A DNA stretch of 64,000 bases from Sphagnum compactum. Lineage: Eukaryota; Bryophyta; Sphagnopsida; Sphagnales. A program made the translations under genes and the position numbers. The DNA lies in contig OZ234500.1 in the NCBI GenBank assembly GCA_965153455.1, positions 4,836,001 through 4,900,000 of the forward strand, in the 5' to 3' direction. Under the pieces are notes generated by a model. The model searched no databases and had not been told where the DNA came from. It saw nothing but the letters and a program-made list of their open reading frames with translations. Each line of letters begins with the position of its first letter. The stretch's first letter is position 1. Below, one piece after another: positions 35,196 to 46,339 of this stretch.

Positions 35196-35962
35196 TCAAG
35201 ATATGGTGCCTCGAGGAGGAGATCGCAGGCCGCCGTTTGGGACGCTCGGCGCCCAACGAGTTTGGTCGACTTGGCAACTAGGAAGCTGCGCTTTCTGTTG
35301 CTCCGAGGGGAGAGAGTGAGTATCTACGCTCTGGAGGTTTGGAAGCCTTCGCGCGAGAACATCGCGGAAAGGACGAGAACCTCGAGAAGTTTGAGGAGAA
35401 GAGCAAGGGTTCCCATGAAGAACAGAATCTTTTTTAAATTTAAAAAAATAATCTTTGGAGCTGGGAATTGGTTTGTGCAGGAAAGCCCTTCGTAAAGGGC
35501 TTTGAACGGGGATGGAAGAAGTAAAGGGCTTAAGTCTGTGGATGGAAGAAGATTTTTTTTCAGAAGAGAATCTCTTCATAAACAGATTTTTTTCTCTCTA
35601 GAGGTAGGGGGTTTTATGAAAATCTTGGAGTTTTGTGATGTTGAAAGGGCTAGTTTGCGTCAATTTCGTCTACTAGGAGCGGTGGCGAATGATTGTGGTT
35701 TTGGCAGAAGCAGCATGTACAAGGAGGAAGAAAGGTGGGGAGGGGGGAAAGTGTAGAGAGCGGCCGGGGGAGGAAGGTAGCGGGAAGATGGGGTTTAGAA
35801 GGTGAAGATTCTTCGGTGAAAGACGAGAATTGACTGGAACTGTTTTATGGAAGAAGTGAGGAGGAGAGTTTTGCACGGTACTCAAGATCGAAGATCGGCG
35901 TAACGCTGGTGTGGGCGAGAGAGTTGGCGGTGAAGAAACGAGCAGGTAGGAAGTGATTTGGA

Positions 35963-35966
<4 letters not shown>

Positions 35967-35998
<32 letters not shown>
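35967..35998 (+). repeat. (GA)n tract upstream of GT14
   Basis: About fifteen GA repeats roughly 300 bases before the start codon. A shorter GAGAGAGAGAG follows at about 36047. The placement resembles the GA tract in the SOD leader. Confidence 0.8.
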
Positions 35999-36001
<3 letters not shown>

Positions 36002-36296
36002 TTGAGCCATTGGTCAACGAATTCGGCACCGCACGAGATGCTCGGATAGAGAGAGAGAGGGGTTGTGGAAAGAAACCCTTTTGAGATTGATCGTAGAGAA
36101 TTCATGGTTGTGGAATTTCTTAAGAAACCCTGGTGAGAGTGATCGGTTTGTGCTCGAGGAAATCGGAACCGACGGAGAGAACGAGGAGAAGCGAGAAACC
36201 ACATCGGGTACCGGTATATACATGGAAAGAATTGTGTGAACCAGCCACGGGAGATGAATTGAGCACAAGTTTGGCAAAAGCTGGAGCTTGAAAGAG

Positions 36297-38391
36297 ATGC
36301 AGAGTGGTAAAATGACGATCTCGCAAGCAACAAAGCGAGAATGGCCTATTAAGCTCAGCAAAGTCTTATGTCTCTTAGTCATACCAGGCGTGTTGCTCGG
36401 CCTTGTGACGAGCTTGCATTTCATGGACTATTTCCGAGATGGATTACTCCAGTCTTTCTCTGGTGCTCCTGTACAACAACAAGAACATGGCATCCACATG
36501 CTAGGCAGTAAAGAGTACCAGTCTTTTCATCACAAAATGCCGGACGATGAGCTTCTTTGGCGAGCTTCAATGGTGCCACAACGGCCTGGGAAGATCCCCA
36601 TCCCTCGCACTCCAAAAGTCGCCTTCATGTTTCTCACCGTGGGACCTCTACCTCTTGCTCCGCTATGGGAACGCTTCTTCCATGGCCATCAGAAGCTGTT
36701 CAACATCTATGTTCATTCCCTGCCTGCTTTTGAGCCTGATGAAGCTCCGTCGTCTGTCTTCTTTGGCCGCCATATCCCAAGCCAGGTCGGCCGTCGTCTC
36801 CATCTCCTCACCTGCTCCAAGCAAATCTTACATTGCTAGTTTTCATATGAGATTCTCTTTGTTAAAGCAATCATATTTTCTAAGCCTAGAAATTGTTGTT
36901 CAAACCGAGATGGACTTTCTGTGACTCTCCTTACAATTTGAGGGAGATTCTTCCTTCATCCTCAAGCTACCTGCAACAGCTACAGTTCTTGCATGTTCTC
37001 TCTTTGTGGATGAGAGGTTCCATGGGGCTATCAGGAAATCTTTTGTACCAAAGGATATGGAGGTTTAGAGATACCTCTGAAAGTACATAGGTTCTGGAGT
37101 TGCTGGTCAGAGAGGTTCCATGGGGCTATGAGGAAAGCTTTTGTACAAAGGACATGAAGGTTTAGAGATACCTGTGAAGGTGCATCATAGGTTTTGCTGG
37201 CTGGCAAGGTTATGTGTTGTAACCATCTGGATGTCCAATGCAGATGGCTGGGCAGACATGGTTATGCACTGATACGATTTCTTTGTTTTGCACAAGTACT
37301 CTGAGAATCTGTCTGAGTATGATTAGGTACTTCAGATGGAGCTTTGGGATTTGTAAATGAGCCTCACACTAGGAAAGGGTCTACAGAAATGAGAATTTTC
37401 TCTGCAGTTGTGAAGAGAGCACACAACATCAAAAGTCCTACATATACATTATGTGACACATTTAAATGTAAGATTGAAAAATTTGGCAATTCTGGTATGG
37501 AGTTTTAGTGTATGGCATAGTTGCGGAAATTCTATCAGAAAAGACCTATTTAATCAACAGAGCACACATGATATGGCATGCTTGCAGTTTTTCTATGAGG
37601 ATATTGTGTCACTGAACCACTCATTTTACCAAGTCATAGTGTTGAAAATTCAGGTCTTTGGAATGATTCCAGAACCAAGTTCTGAAACTCTGAAATGTGG
37701 GAGATTATGCAATCCAACCAATCCAACCTCAATGTGTAGACTTGCTGTTGTTGTTGTATACATGCAGGAATCAAAGTGGGGAGACATATCAATGTGTGAT
37801 GCAGAAAGAAGGCTGTTGGCAAATGCACTACTGGACTATGATAATGAGAGATTTGTCCTCCTTTCTGAAACGTGTGCTCCACTATGGAACTTCACATTTT
37901 CATACAATTACCTGATCAAGTCACATTACAGCTTCATTGGAGTGTTTGATGATCCAGGACCATTTGGGAGGGGTAGATATAATGAGCGCATGCTACCAGA
38001 AGTTACACTACAGCAATGGCGAAAAGGTGCTCAATGGTTTGAAGTGAACAGGAAATTGGCAATCTACATTATTTCGGATATGAAATATTATCCCAAGTTT
38101 CGAGACTTTTGTCAACCTGCATGCTATGTTGATGAGCACTATATTCCTACGATGATGTACATAGAGTTTGCAGCACAGTTAGCAAATAGAAGTTTGACAG
38201 CAGTTGACTGGTCAAGAGGAGGTTCACACCCAGGTATTTATGGTCGTGATGATGCTCAACAATACGTCAACAGCATACGAGGTGACCAAGGATGCATGTA
38301 CAATGCTGAGCCAGGGCATATTTGCTACTTATTTGCTCGCAAATTTGCCCCAAACAGCTTGGGACCCCTACTTCAGCACTCATCCTTCTAA
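36297..38391 (+). CDS. GT14 core-2/I-branching-like glycosyltransferase (BC10-type)
   Basis: Plant member of CAZy family GT14, the DUF266 group that includes rice BC10. These are Golgi type II membrane proteins related to animal beta-1,6-GlcNAc transferases and tied to wall or glycoprotein glycosylation; donor and acceptor are not settled for most. Two exons, 36297-36785 and 37768-38391, join in phase 0 to give 370 aa. A cytosolic tail is followed by one membrane anchor (about 20-41) and a stem. The catalytic domain starts at [19 protein letters not shown] (106-124). Conserved blocks are FFGRHIPSQ (155-163), [16 protein letters not shown] (171-186), [15 protein letters not shown] (191-205), [12 protein letters not shown] (223-234), [12 protein letters not shown] (282-293, with Glu286 in the place of the catalytic Glu of core-2 enzymes), [11 protein letters not shown] and [10 protein letters not shown]. 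The second ATG (residue 6) is also possible. The length fits the family. Confidence 0.93.
37013..37205. repeat. Tandem duplication, 98 bp, in GT14 intron
   Basis: AGAGGTTCCATGGGGCTAT begins at 37013 and 37111. The units share AGGAAA-CTTTTGTAC, AAGGA-ATG-AGGTTTAGAG and ATACCT-TGAA. It lies inside the single 982 bp intron. Confidence 0.8.
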
Positions 38392-38487
38392 TGGAATCTT
38401 CCACAAGCTTTGCAAAATAGTACACTCTTTCAACTATGTAGCTATACAAGTAACAGTATCTTGTCTCTGCTCTGCTCAGTACTTGGG

Positions 38488-38655
38488 GATTCCAATTGAA
38501 GCACCCACCATCTCAGATAGTCATCCTTATTGTGGCTCATGGGTGGCTATTATGGGTGTGGAGGTGTGAGATTCCAATTCAAGCACATGCCATCTTAGAT
38601 AGTCATCTTTACTCTACGTCAGAGGTGGCTACTATGGGTGCGGAGTTGTGGGTGC
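38488..38655. repeat. Tandem duplication, 82 bp, after GT14
   Basis: GATTCCAATT(G/C)AAGCAC begins at 38488 and 38570. Both units share CCATCT-AGATAGTCATC, GGTGGCTA and TATGGGTG. It lies about 100 bases past the GT14 stop, in the likely 3' untranslated region or just beyond. Confidence 0.8.
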
Positions 38656-41600
38656 AGGGGTGCAGAGCACGATTGAAAAATCATTCCAAAGAGTTGTCCT
38701 CTCACAAGAGTGAGGACACCTCCACAAGTGTTTAGGAAAATTCAATGTCCTTGTTTGGTAGTGCACTTTGGTGCGGAACATTTTCACTTTCGTTCAAAGA
38801 AAGAGAGATCAAACCTAACATGGAGTTAGGAATTTGTGAGTTCAGTTCTTCAAATTCTATTCAGAATTTTCCCACAAGAGTTGAGCATGTTGGTTTAAAC
38901 AATTCAAGGGGAAAGGATGGACTTTAAATTAGTATGTCTTGGTAATATTCAATTTGGGACTAAATTCATCATGCACTTGAGAGCCTTTTGAAATTAAAAA
39001 CTCTGCATCAAAAGATGTTTGTTAGCTTAATGTGGAAAAATGAACTATTTCAAAAAAGAAGAAAATATGGAATGTCCACTTTTAAGCAATCAATTCAATT
39101 TTGCCTCTTTATTGGTAAAATCACAAATTCAAGTTCTCTCCCTCTCTCTTGCGCCTTGTGGATTCAACAAAATGAACCATAGGTAGATTTTATGACCATA
39201 TGGCTTGTAGTTGATAGAAAAAATGAATGAGATGTCAATGGTTTATCAAGGGAAAGAAAAAGGAAGTAGTGTTATTTTGCAAGATTGTGCTCACATTATG
39301 TTGAACTCAAAGGGGGAGAAGAGGCTAAAAGAAAGGTAAGGAAATTTAATGATGGGATTTTGCATAATGACAAAAAGCTTTTTTCTAGAGAAATTTGAGA
39401 AAAAGTCATCATCTAATAAAGAGTTAGATTCTTATAAAATGTGGAATAACTTTTGGTCAAGTATATTATCATTCAAGTCGCAAAATAATTCCAACACATC
39501 TACGTTATGGTAGAATTCATATTGATATGGAACTTTTGAATGGCAAAGATTTGTAGCAAAAATATGAAGTTGTGTAACTATTGCTTTTGCATGCAAGAAG
39601 AACTTTATAGTATTTTTTAATAGTATCTTCATTCATGTAACAAGGCTCCATGAAATAGGTTAACTTAAGAGGAAAAACAACTTTGCTTTTGTGTTTAGCA
39701 ATATACAACTTTTGAAGGTTTTTGATCCTAAATGTACAAGGACAAGTTTGTGAAGGAAAGAGGATGATTGGAATGTTTTCAACAATACTCACTGGATGTG
39801 GGTGCTTGGAGTTAAGCAAATGTGGGATTTTAGCCAAGTATAACAACAATATAAAATCTCGTGACTTACCTTCACTTTTCTCCAAGAAACCTGTCTGTCA
39901 TGTGTTCCATTGCCACATTTTCCACTCCACGTGGAAGATAGTTGGAAGAATAAAGATGTGGGGTTTGTGTTTGAAGGGATTATCTTACTGTGTACCCAAA
40001 TCTAAGCTAACCACCATTCTCATAATATCTAAGTACTAGCACATGGATTGCAACAATAATCTAATGTGCGGGTTTCCTTTTCACACTTTGGGTCACTTCC
40101 GTGAGTATTGGCTACTGAATTGTTAAAAAGAGAAAAGCAATTCCTTGGGTGGTATTAGTTGCACAGCAAATATCAAAAGACCGGGATGGCCTCTAGTTTG
40201 CACTGGCATTAATAGAATGGCAGCCCAAAATCATATGCCTAACACGAAGCAATATGTCAAAAGAATTCCAAAACCAAACCAAATACATCTAGAGAAATTG
40301 GGGCAAATAAACTGCCAAACTATTTTCTCATTCAAAACAAGGGGGTGGGAAGGAAACAGCAGAAACTTAACGTTGTTCTCCAATAACTTTTACAAAGTAC
40401 TTGAACCCCTTAAGCACATTTCTTGAACTCCTTGAGCAATTTTGTTATTTGTTACACCTAGTCATCAACTGATATGATGTCTTTTTGCAGCTCTAGGTCT
40501 AAGTACTACATTGTTGGGTTTATTTCAAGGTAGAGGTGATGGTTTGCCACAACAACATCATCATTCTCAGCTTCTTCGAGACGTTTTTGGTTAATGAACC
40601 TCCTTACGTCAAAGGCATTGTTTGGAAAATGTGTTATATTAAGTCCTGTTATAGGCATCATGGTGAGAGGATGCGGATTCCTGCACCCATCATGTAAAAA
40701 AGAAAACACCCATATCATAAGTAAGTCATCCACATGTGTTACATAAACAAAGTGCACAAGTAATGTGCCAATATGCATTCAGACTCAAAACATTAAAGCT
40801 TTAGACGACATTCTGAGTGAGAAGTGATAAATTGGCAATGCATATCTTCTATGCATATCCATGATTTTTTAGTATTCAATAGTCGTCTATTCATAACCGA
40901 CAAAGGAAAAAATAAATAAAGTAAATACATAACCTTCTATGTATGAAAATATGTGAGATTTTAAATATACATATCCATCTCTTTTTTTTTATGAAATGAG
41001 AATATTCTTTATTCATATCTGGAGTTTTGTCCGAAAATTGGATAACCAGACAACACTGGTCTCTACCTCCTGCATGGATTAAAACTCTTATTCCTAAGGG
41101 GATATTTGTGTAGGGTAAAGCCCAAGGCCTTGGGCATTACCAGAATAAGAGCTTTGTGTATGCTTTATTTTCATTGCATTCTATATCCCTAGGATAGTTC
41201 ATTTGTCATTTTTGTTGCTATCAATTTTTATGATGGCTTATAATTGAAATATTTCACAATTCTTGGGATATAAATAAACAGCTATAGATATTGACATTCA
41301 TTTCATTTATAAGTTGGTAGCAAAATAATACCTTTGGAACGTAATGGGTAGCAAACAAGCACAATGAGTGCCTCCCCCCTAATAACTTCTATAAGAATTA
41401 CCACTATACCAAATTACATGTATTGTCATGCACAATGCATCTGCAAACAAGGCTATGAAATATAACATAACATAGAATATTGTCGTTTTCAAATCAAAAA
41501 TTTGTTTTTAGTGTAAATTATCATTTATGCTAAGATTGGCAATGATAGGGTGGAAAATTAAGATTGTGAAAAATGCATCTTGTGATTTTGGGCCCTCGGG

Positions 41601-42712
41601 GTCACTTCTTTGAAATTTTCATAAACCCACCATCATGCATATGTTTCCCATTGTGGTTGCAATTGAGTAATTTTCCTTGAATTTGAATGGCATCATAAAC
41701 TAAATTGTCGCGAATTCAATTCAAGTTCCCTCTTTGCCCATTGAAAATTTGGAAACCTCACATCACTTGATTACATGTTCTAAGTAACACTTGCAAAGCT
41801 TAAGCTTTTAAAATCATGCACCCAAAATCATGAATGGTGAAGAATGGGAACATAAATTAATTTTGGGTTCTAAACCCAACCAATTTCATTGCTTCATGGG
41901 GACAAAAAATCATGTTCTATGCTATAGTAAAAGAAGTTGCAAACAAATTTGATGAACAATCTTTCATTGTTTCAATTGTCAAAAACCAACACTCTTACAT
42001 GTCATACACCCTTCAACATGATCATCATGCACATATTCCCACTTTCAAGTCCTTGGCACTAACCATATTCCCTATTTCCACACCCATGATGTGCAAAAAT
42101 GTTATTACCTACTACTACCTCCATTGCAGCATTCCTCATGAATTATGTAATTCAAAGTTTGGAAGAGGAGGAATGCAAGGTCTTGTGGCCAAAATGGATG
42201 CTTTTTGGTGAATTAGGAGCATGGAACTTGAGGTGGTGGGAACTTTAATGCCCAAAGGGGGCCCTACTCAGTCATGATGTGGGGGCATTAAGCCCATATG
42301 AAGTGTGAAAGCCCATATTCGATTTCCTGAAAGTAAACCACAAAAAATGAAAAACCTTCTCAATTCATGGGGATCTCGACTTTGCAAAAAAATTAATTTT
42401 GCAATAGTTGGGTAGCATGTGGAGAATAAATCTTTAATAGTGCCAACCTCAGATCTTTCAATTTGATAACTCCCATTTCCAGATGACCTTCAATCATCTG
42501 TATAATTAGCTATCAACCTCAAATCTGGGCCAACACACCAAAACAATTCACATTTCAACAGCACTCATTTCACTGCAAGCAATGTTCAGAACTTTTTTCA
42601 TCCATTGGTGATACATCTCAAATGAATGGCAACTACAACCATGGTTGGATGCAAAAATATCCCGTCTTTTACGTCCACTAGTCAACTCACAGCATACTGA
42701 GTTGCATGCTGT
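38656..42712. other. Gene-free spacer between GT14 and RPS3a
   Basis: About 4 kb of AT-rich sequence without a supported gene. Open frames at 39722-40039 (+), 40506-40778 (-) and 41912-42211 (+) have no motif I recognise, and their ends do not splice convincingly to anything. I see no transposase or reverse-transcriptase core and no terminal repeats. Confidence 0.55.
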
Positions 42713-44380
42713 CTAAGCCCCAGGTACCTCAACAGCCTCAGTTTCTGCTTCCGCATCATCTCCCACTGGACGCTCAATCTTTGCACCAACCTCCTCACTG
42801 TAGTCCCCATGGACCTACACTCCAGTGTGCAATACCAGTTAGGAAAAATACAAAACTCCATCAAAACTTGCATCAATGTTTCTGTATGAAAAGTACAGTA
42901 AGCTACACTGTTAAATAGAACCTTGACCATTACTCACCTCCATAAGTTTAGTGAGGTCAAACTTGGGAGCTTTCAGAATCTTCACTTTGCGAATGTATGT
43001 GTTCTGGAGGGGATAGATACCAGATGTTGCCTTCTCAATCTCCTTTCCTATCACTTCTGGTATAAACTTTGCAACCAACTCCTTCAGGTCACAAGTTTGG
43101 GCTTCTCGCACCATGATTTCCCTCATCTTTCGCCTGATCTGACACAATGAGAAAAAAAGCTTCCAAATCAGAACTCGATGGGATTAAAGATGTAGATCAC
43201 TTAAGGACAAGGCTGAAAATAAAAAATACTAGGCCACCACAAATGTGAATTCAGAGATGTAGGATTGACAGAGAAACCTGACGAATCTGGCTTGATTGGG
43301 CATAGCAAGTGCGCTTGATCTGGTTGGGCCTCTTCTTGGTGAAACCAATGCAAAAGATGCGAAGCATATAGTTGTCTGTTGTCTTCACATCCACATGAGC
43401 CTCAATAAGACTCTGCCACTTGCGCACAAGAGACCGCAGCTTGTCGGTTGTGAAGTCCATACCCTGTATGTACCCCACAACTTGGTGTGAGCTCCTAGCC
43501 CATGTAGAAGCAAAACTTCTGATGCCATGCAACCCCATTCATATACCTTCTTTTCTCTTAGGGAAACATCACAGACACAGAAGTTGGAGACATAGCAGTG
43601 CCAAACCCTATATGGCCGTAGCCACACATTCAGACCAGCTCCACCCCTCTCAGACCTAATTCCATATCAGAATAACGCTCACAGAAGTATTGAATCTCGT
43701 AACAAGTATGCAGCAGGGAGGAGGCCAAATCATGGAACTGAGCTCTAAGAGTAAAAGTTCAGATGAACAAACCCACCCAGAAATTGGTGAGAACATTTCG
43801 ACCCTGCACATCCTCCGCCCTCAACTTGATCTTGCGGAAGGCCTGGTCCTCATCCTGCTGCAGATCAGCCAGTGACACCTCGAACACTCTTCCCTTTAGC
43901 CCATCGGAGGCAATCTGTTCAAGAGGACAGAGAAAGGCAGGGTGAGAAAAACAACATTGTTGAACGTATTCTAAAGTTTTACAAGAGGAGTCAGCGGAAG
44001 GTACACGCAAAGAAGAAGAAGACCATAATAGTGATTTTCTCTCTAGGTTCTCACCTTGGTCCCTTGTGTTCTGGTCACAAGGGTCTTGCCCAGCGATCGC
44101 TGGTTGAATGTAGATGGCGCCTTGATATCATACCAATCTTTTTTGGAAAATGGGTCGACACTGCACAAAAGCATACACAATGCTCACTCAAACAGCTGCC
44201 GCCAAGCCTTGGCACCATCTCTCTCACTACTCCAAACTTCAAACCCTGAAATATCTACCCGACTTCAAGTAAATTTTCTTAGAAAACTTTGAAGCAATAA
44301 CAAAGGTTGGAACATGCTTACATCTTCTTTTTACCACCCTTCTTCCCTTTGGAGATACGCTTATTCTTACCGACCGCCAT
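42713..44380 (-). CDS. RPS3A: 40S ribosomal protein S3a (eS1)
   Basis: Structural protein of the small ribosomal subunit near the mRNA exit region. Exons in transcript order on the - strand are 44322-44380, 44055-44160, 43777-43914, 43278-43463, 42938-43138 and 42713-42814. They give 263 aa with all phases matching. The protein starts [19 protein letters not shown] and continues with [102 protein letters not shown] and [22 protein letters not shown]. The acidic C-terminal tail ends VEVPGA. Length and sequence are typical; the enzyme-free basic N-terminus fits nuclear import. The start context is TCAATGGC. I checked the introns for box C/D snoRNAs and found no convincing pair. Confidence 0.98.
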
Positions 44381-44489
44381 TGATGCAGTGCGGTGGAGGA
44401 CGAGAGAGTGCACACACCGGAAGCTCTGAAAGAAGAAACAAACACCATCGCTGTGGTGTTTTGTTGTTCTTCCTGGCCGCCGCCCTTGC

Positions 44490-44500
44490 AACCCTAAACC
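44490..44500 (-). promoter_or_regulatory. Telo-box-like motif upstream of RPS3a
   Basis: AACCCTAAACC on the + strand, about 110 bases upstream of the RPS3a start. Telo boxes are common in plant ribosomal-protein promoters and act in either orientation. The EFG1 gene has the same AACCCTAAA upstream. Confidence 0.45.
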
Positions 44501-44639
44501 TAATTCCACATCCCTGTTCACACGGTTACATAGCTGCTCACACAGTCACGGCCGATATCCCGGTTCACACGGCTGATTTGGGTTGGAATTAAACTAAGTT
44601 GTCCAAGTCGGCTGGATGAAAAATTGCAAAACTAAATGT

Positions 44640-46339
44640 TACACAAGTGATGACTTTAGGTAGGAAAGCATTGTGAAAAATAGATGAAAAGTTTCATAAT
44701 GGGTTGGAAATTTGTACATACATAAGATTTGCACAATGAATTTAAAGTTTGAAAATATGGATGAAATGGTTTGCAAGAGGATGAAAGGTTGAGGAAGAAG
44801 GATGAAATAATTAGGTTTTATATGTTCATTTTGACAAAGTTTCATATGAACATATGGAACATTGTCAAAATGACATATGAAACTTTTTGCAAAGAATCTC
44901 ATCTAAACCAGTTCTTATGTCACTAGAATTTTAGTGATGATGTTTCATTGGAACTAAATTATGTAAGATGGGATTTTGGTGATCATCACTTTGACAATTC
45001 CAAAATTATTAAAAAATATAATTTGTTGTAGATGAAATTTTATTTTAGAAATTTTATTTTATTTTTTTGGTTTGTTTGTGTTTTGTTGTTTGCTTTATAT
45101 CCTTTCAATGTTTTTTTGCGGTCTATTTGTATCTTGTTGTCAACTTCTTTAATGAATTAGACTTTTGTTGATATTTTGCTTATCAAATCAAAAATGTGAA
45201 AAAATAGTAATGGAGCAAAATGACATTTAATGAAATTTATAAAATTTTATCTTTTGAAAAAGAAAAAATTTACAATAGAACTATTATGTCCACACAAAAT
45301 AATTTAATCATTGTCACTGGTAGCATGGAGCAGAGCGAAGCCCAAATATCCAAGTTCTTTGATAATCATAAATGTGCTTGCCAAGTAGAACGAGGGCAAA
45401 TGTTGAATAAACTAGGTTTTCATGTTCTTGGTGGTGGGTGCATGACATTGTTCTTTTTAGGAGTTTTTGTTTGTAGCCAAAGGGACTTTAATTGGCCTTC
45501 TATATTTTTTGCTACAGAGTGAAACCCAAATATAGAAATCTGGCAATTTTTTAATTTATTTTTCCCTCACTTTTAGCGAATGAAAAACTCCAAAATCACT
45601 TCATTTTTCAAAAAAGTTATTTCACTTTTGGGCAAAATTTGTCCAATAAAAGAAAGGCCGATGCATGCAAACCTTTAAAGACATGAGTTGGAGTCATTGT
45701 TGCAAGTATCTCTTTGTAAATGTGTCATTTATACACCATATCCAAATTGTCATTTTCACATGTCAAAGTGTACAGGTTAGAGTATAAAATCATTATCAAT
45801 AGCAAAGAGCAATTGCTAAATGTATCAAAAATCTGACACAAGGAAATTACATAATGAGAATTATTTGTCAAACAAATTGCACTCAGATTTGTATTGAAGC
45901 ACATAATTAGCTGAAAGCCCATTACATACGAGACTAATGTGACTTTGATAGCAACACAATTTCCTACTAAGCATGTGTTTTGCCCATTTGCAATCACATC
46001 CAAACCTCTGCCCTTTCTACTTCAAAAATGAACCAATGGTATCATTTTCAATCTTCACCTCTTGACACACTATTTCACAACAACAAATCTCACTGTACAT
46101 AGAAAGAACCTGGAAAAGAAACTTCCAAAGGATTTTCCTGCAAACAACAACAATAACAATTTTCCTAAAACTCCTCTCGAAACTTCCAAAGGATTGATCT
46201 GGAAAGAAAAATAAATACCCAATTCGCCAATATTGAAAACTCCTCCCACTTCTTAATTTACAGGAGAATAAAAATGCTGAAGAAATCACCATCTGAAATC
46301 CTAAAATTTCTGCATCTGCGAACTTGTGAAGATGATCAT
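44640..46339. other. Spacer between the two minus-strand genes
   Basis: About 1.7 kb, AT-rich. It contains an imperfect 57 bp hairpin at 44821-44877 and an open frame at 45220-45522 (+) with no recognised motif. The part from about 46000 to 46339 is probably the 3' untranslated region of the membrane-protein gene, read on the - strand. Confidence 0.5.
44821..44877. repeat. Imperfect 57 bp hairpin
   Basis: The left arm TATGTTCATTTTGACAAAG then TTTCATATG pairs with the right arm, whose reverse complement reads TATGTCATTTTGACAATG then TTCCATATG, around an AA centre. There are only a few mismatches. It may be the core of a small foldback element. Confidence 0.55.

Larger units (their letters stand above)
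34541..36296. other. Spacer and promoter/leader region of the GT14 gene
   Basis: Bases 34541-35150 are AT-rich and show nothing. From about 35190 the sequence becomes GC- and purine-rich with CACGTG at 35190-35195, a (GA)n tract at about 35967-35998 and a TATATA at 36215-36220, 77 bases before the first in-frame ATG. Long open frames occur on both strands but are low-complexity (Ser/Leu- or Arg-rich), with no family motif. I read this as promoter plus, perhaps, a long 5' leader. Confidence 0.5.

Noticed and set aside
35845-36424. Two long minus-strand frames (162 and 136 codons) upstream of GT14
   Set aside because: They translate a GA-rich leader into Ser/Leu repeats and overlap the GT14 signal anchor in antisense; there is no homology I recognise.
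40506-40778. Minus-strand frame with YVTHVDDLL, resembling the YVDD motif of copia reverse transcriptase
   Set aside because: None of the neighbouring reverse-transcriptase blocks, integrase or LTRs are present, so the match is too short to count.
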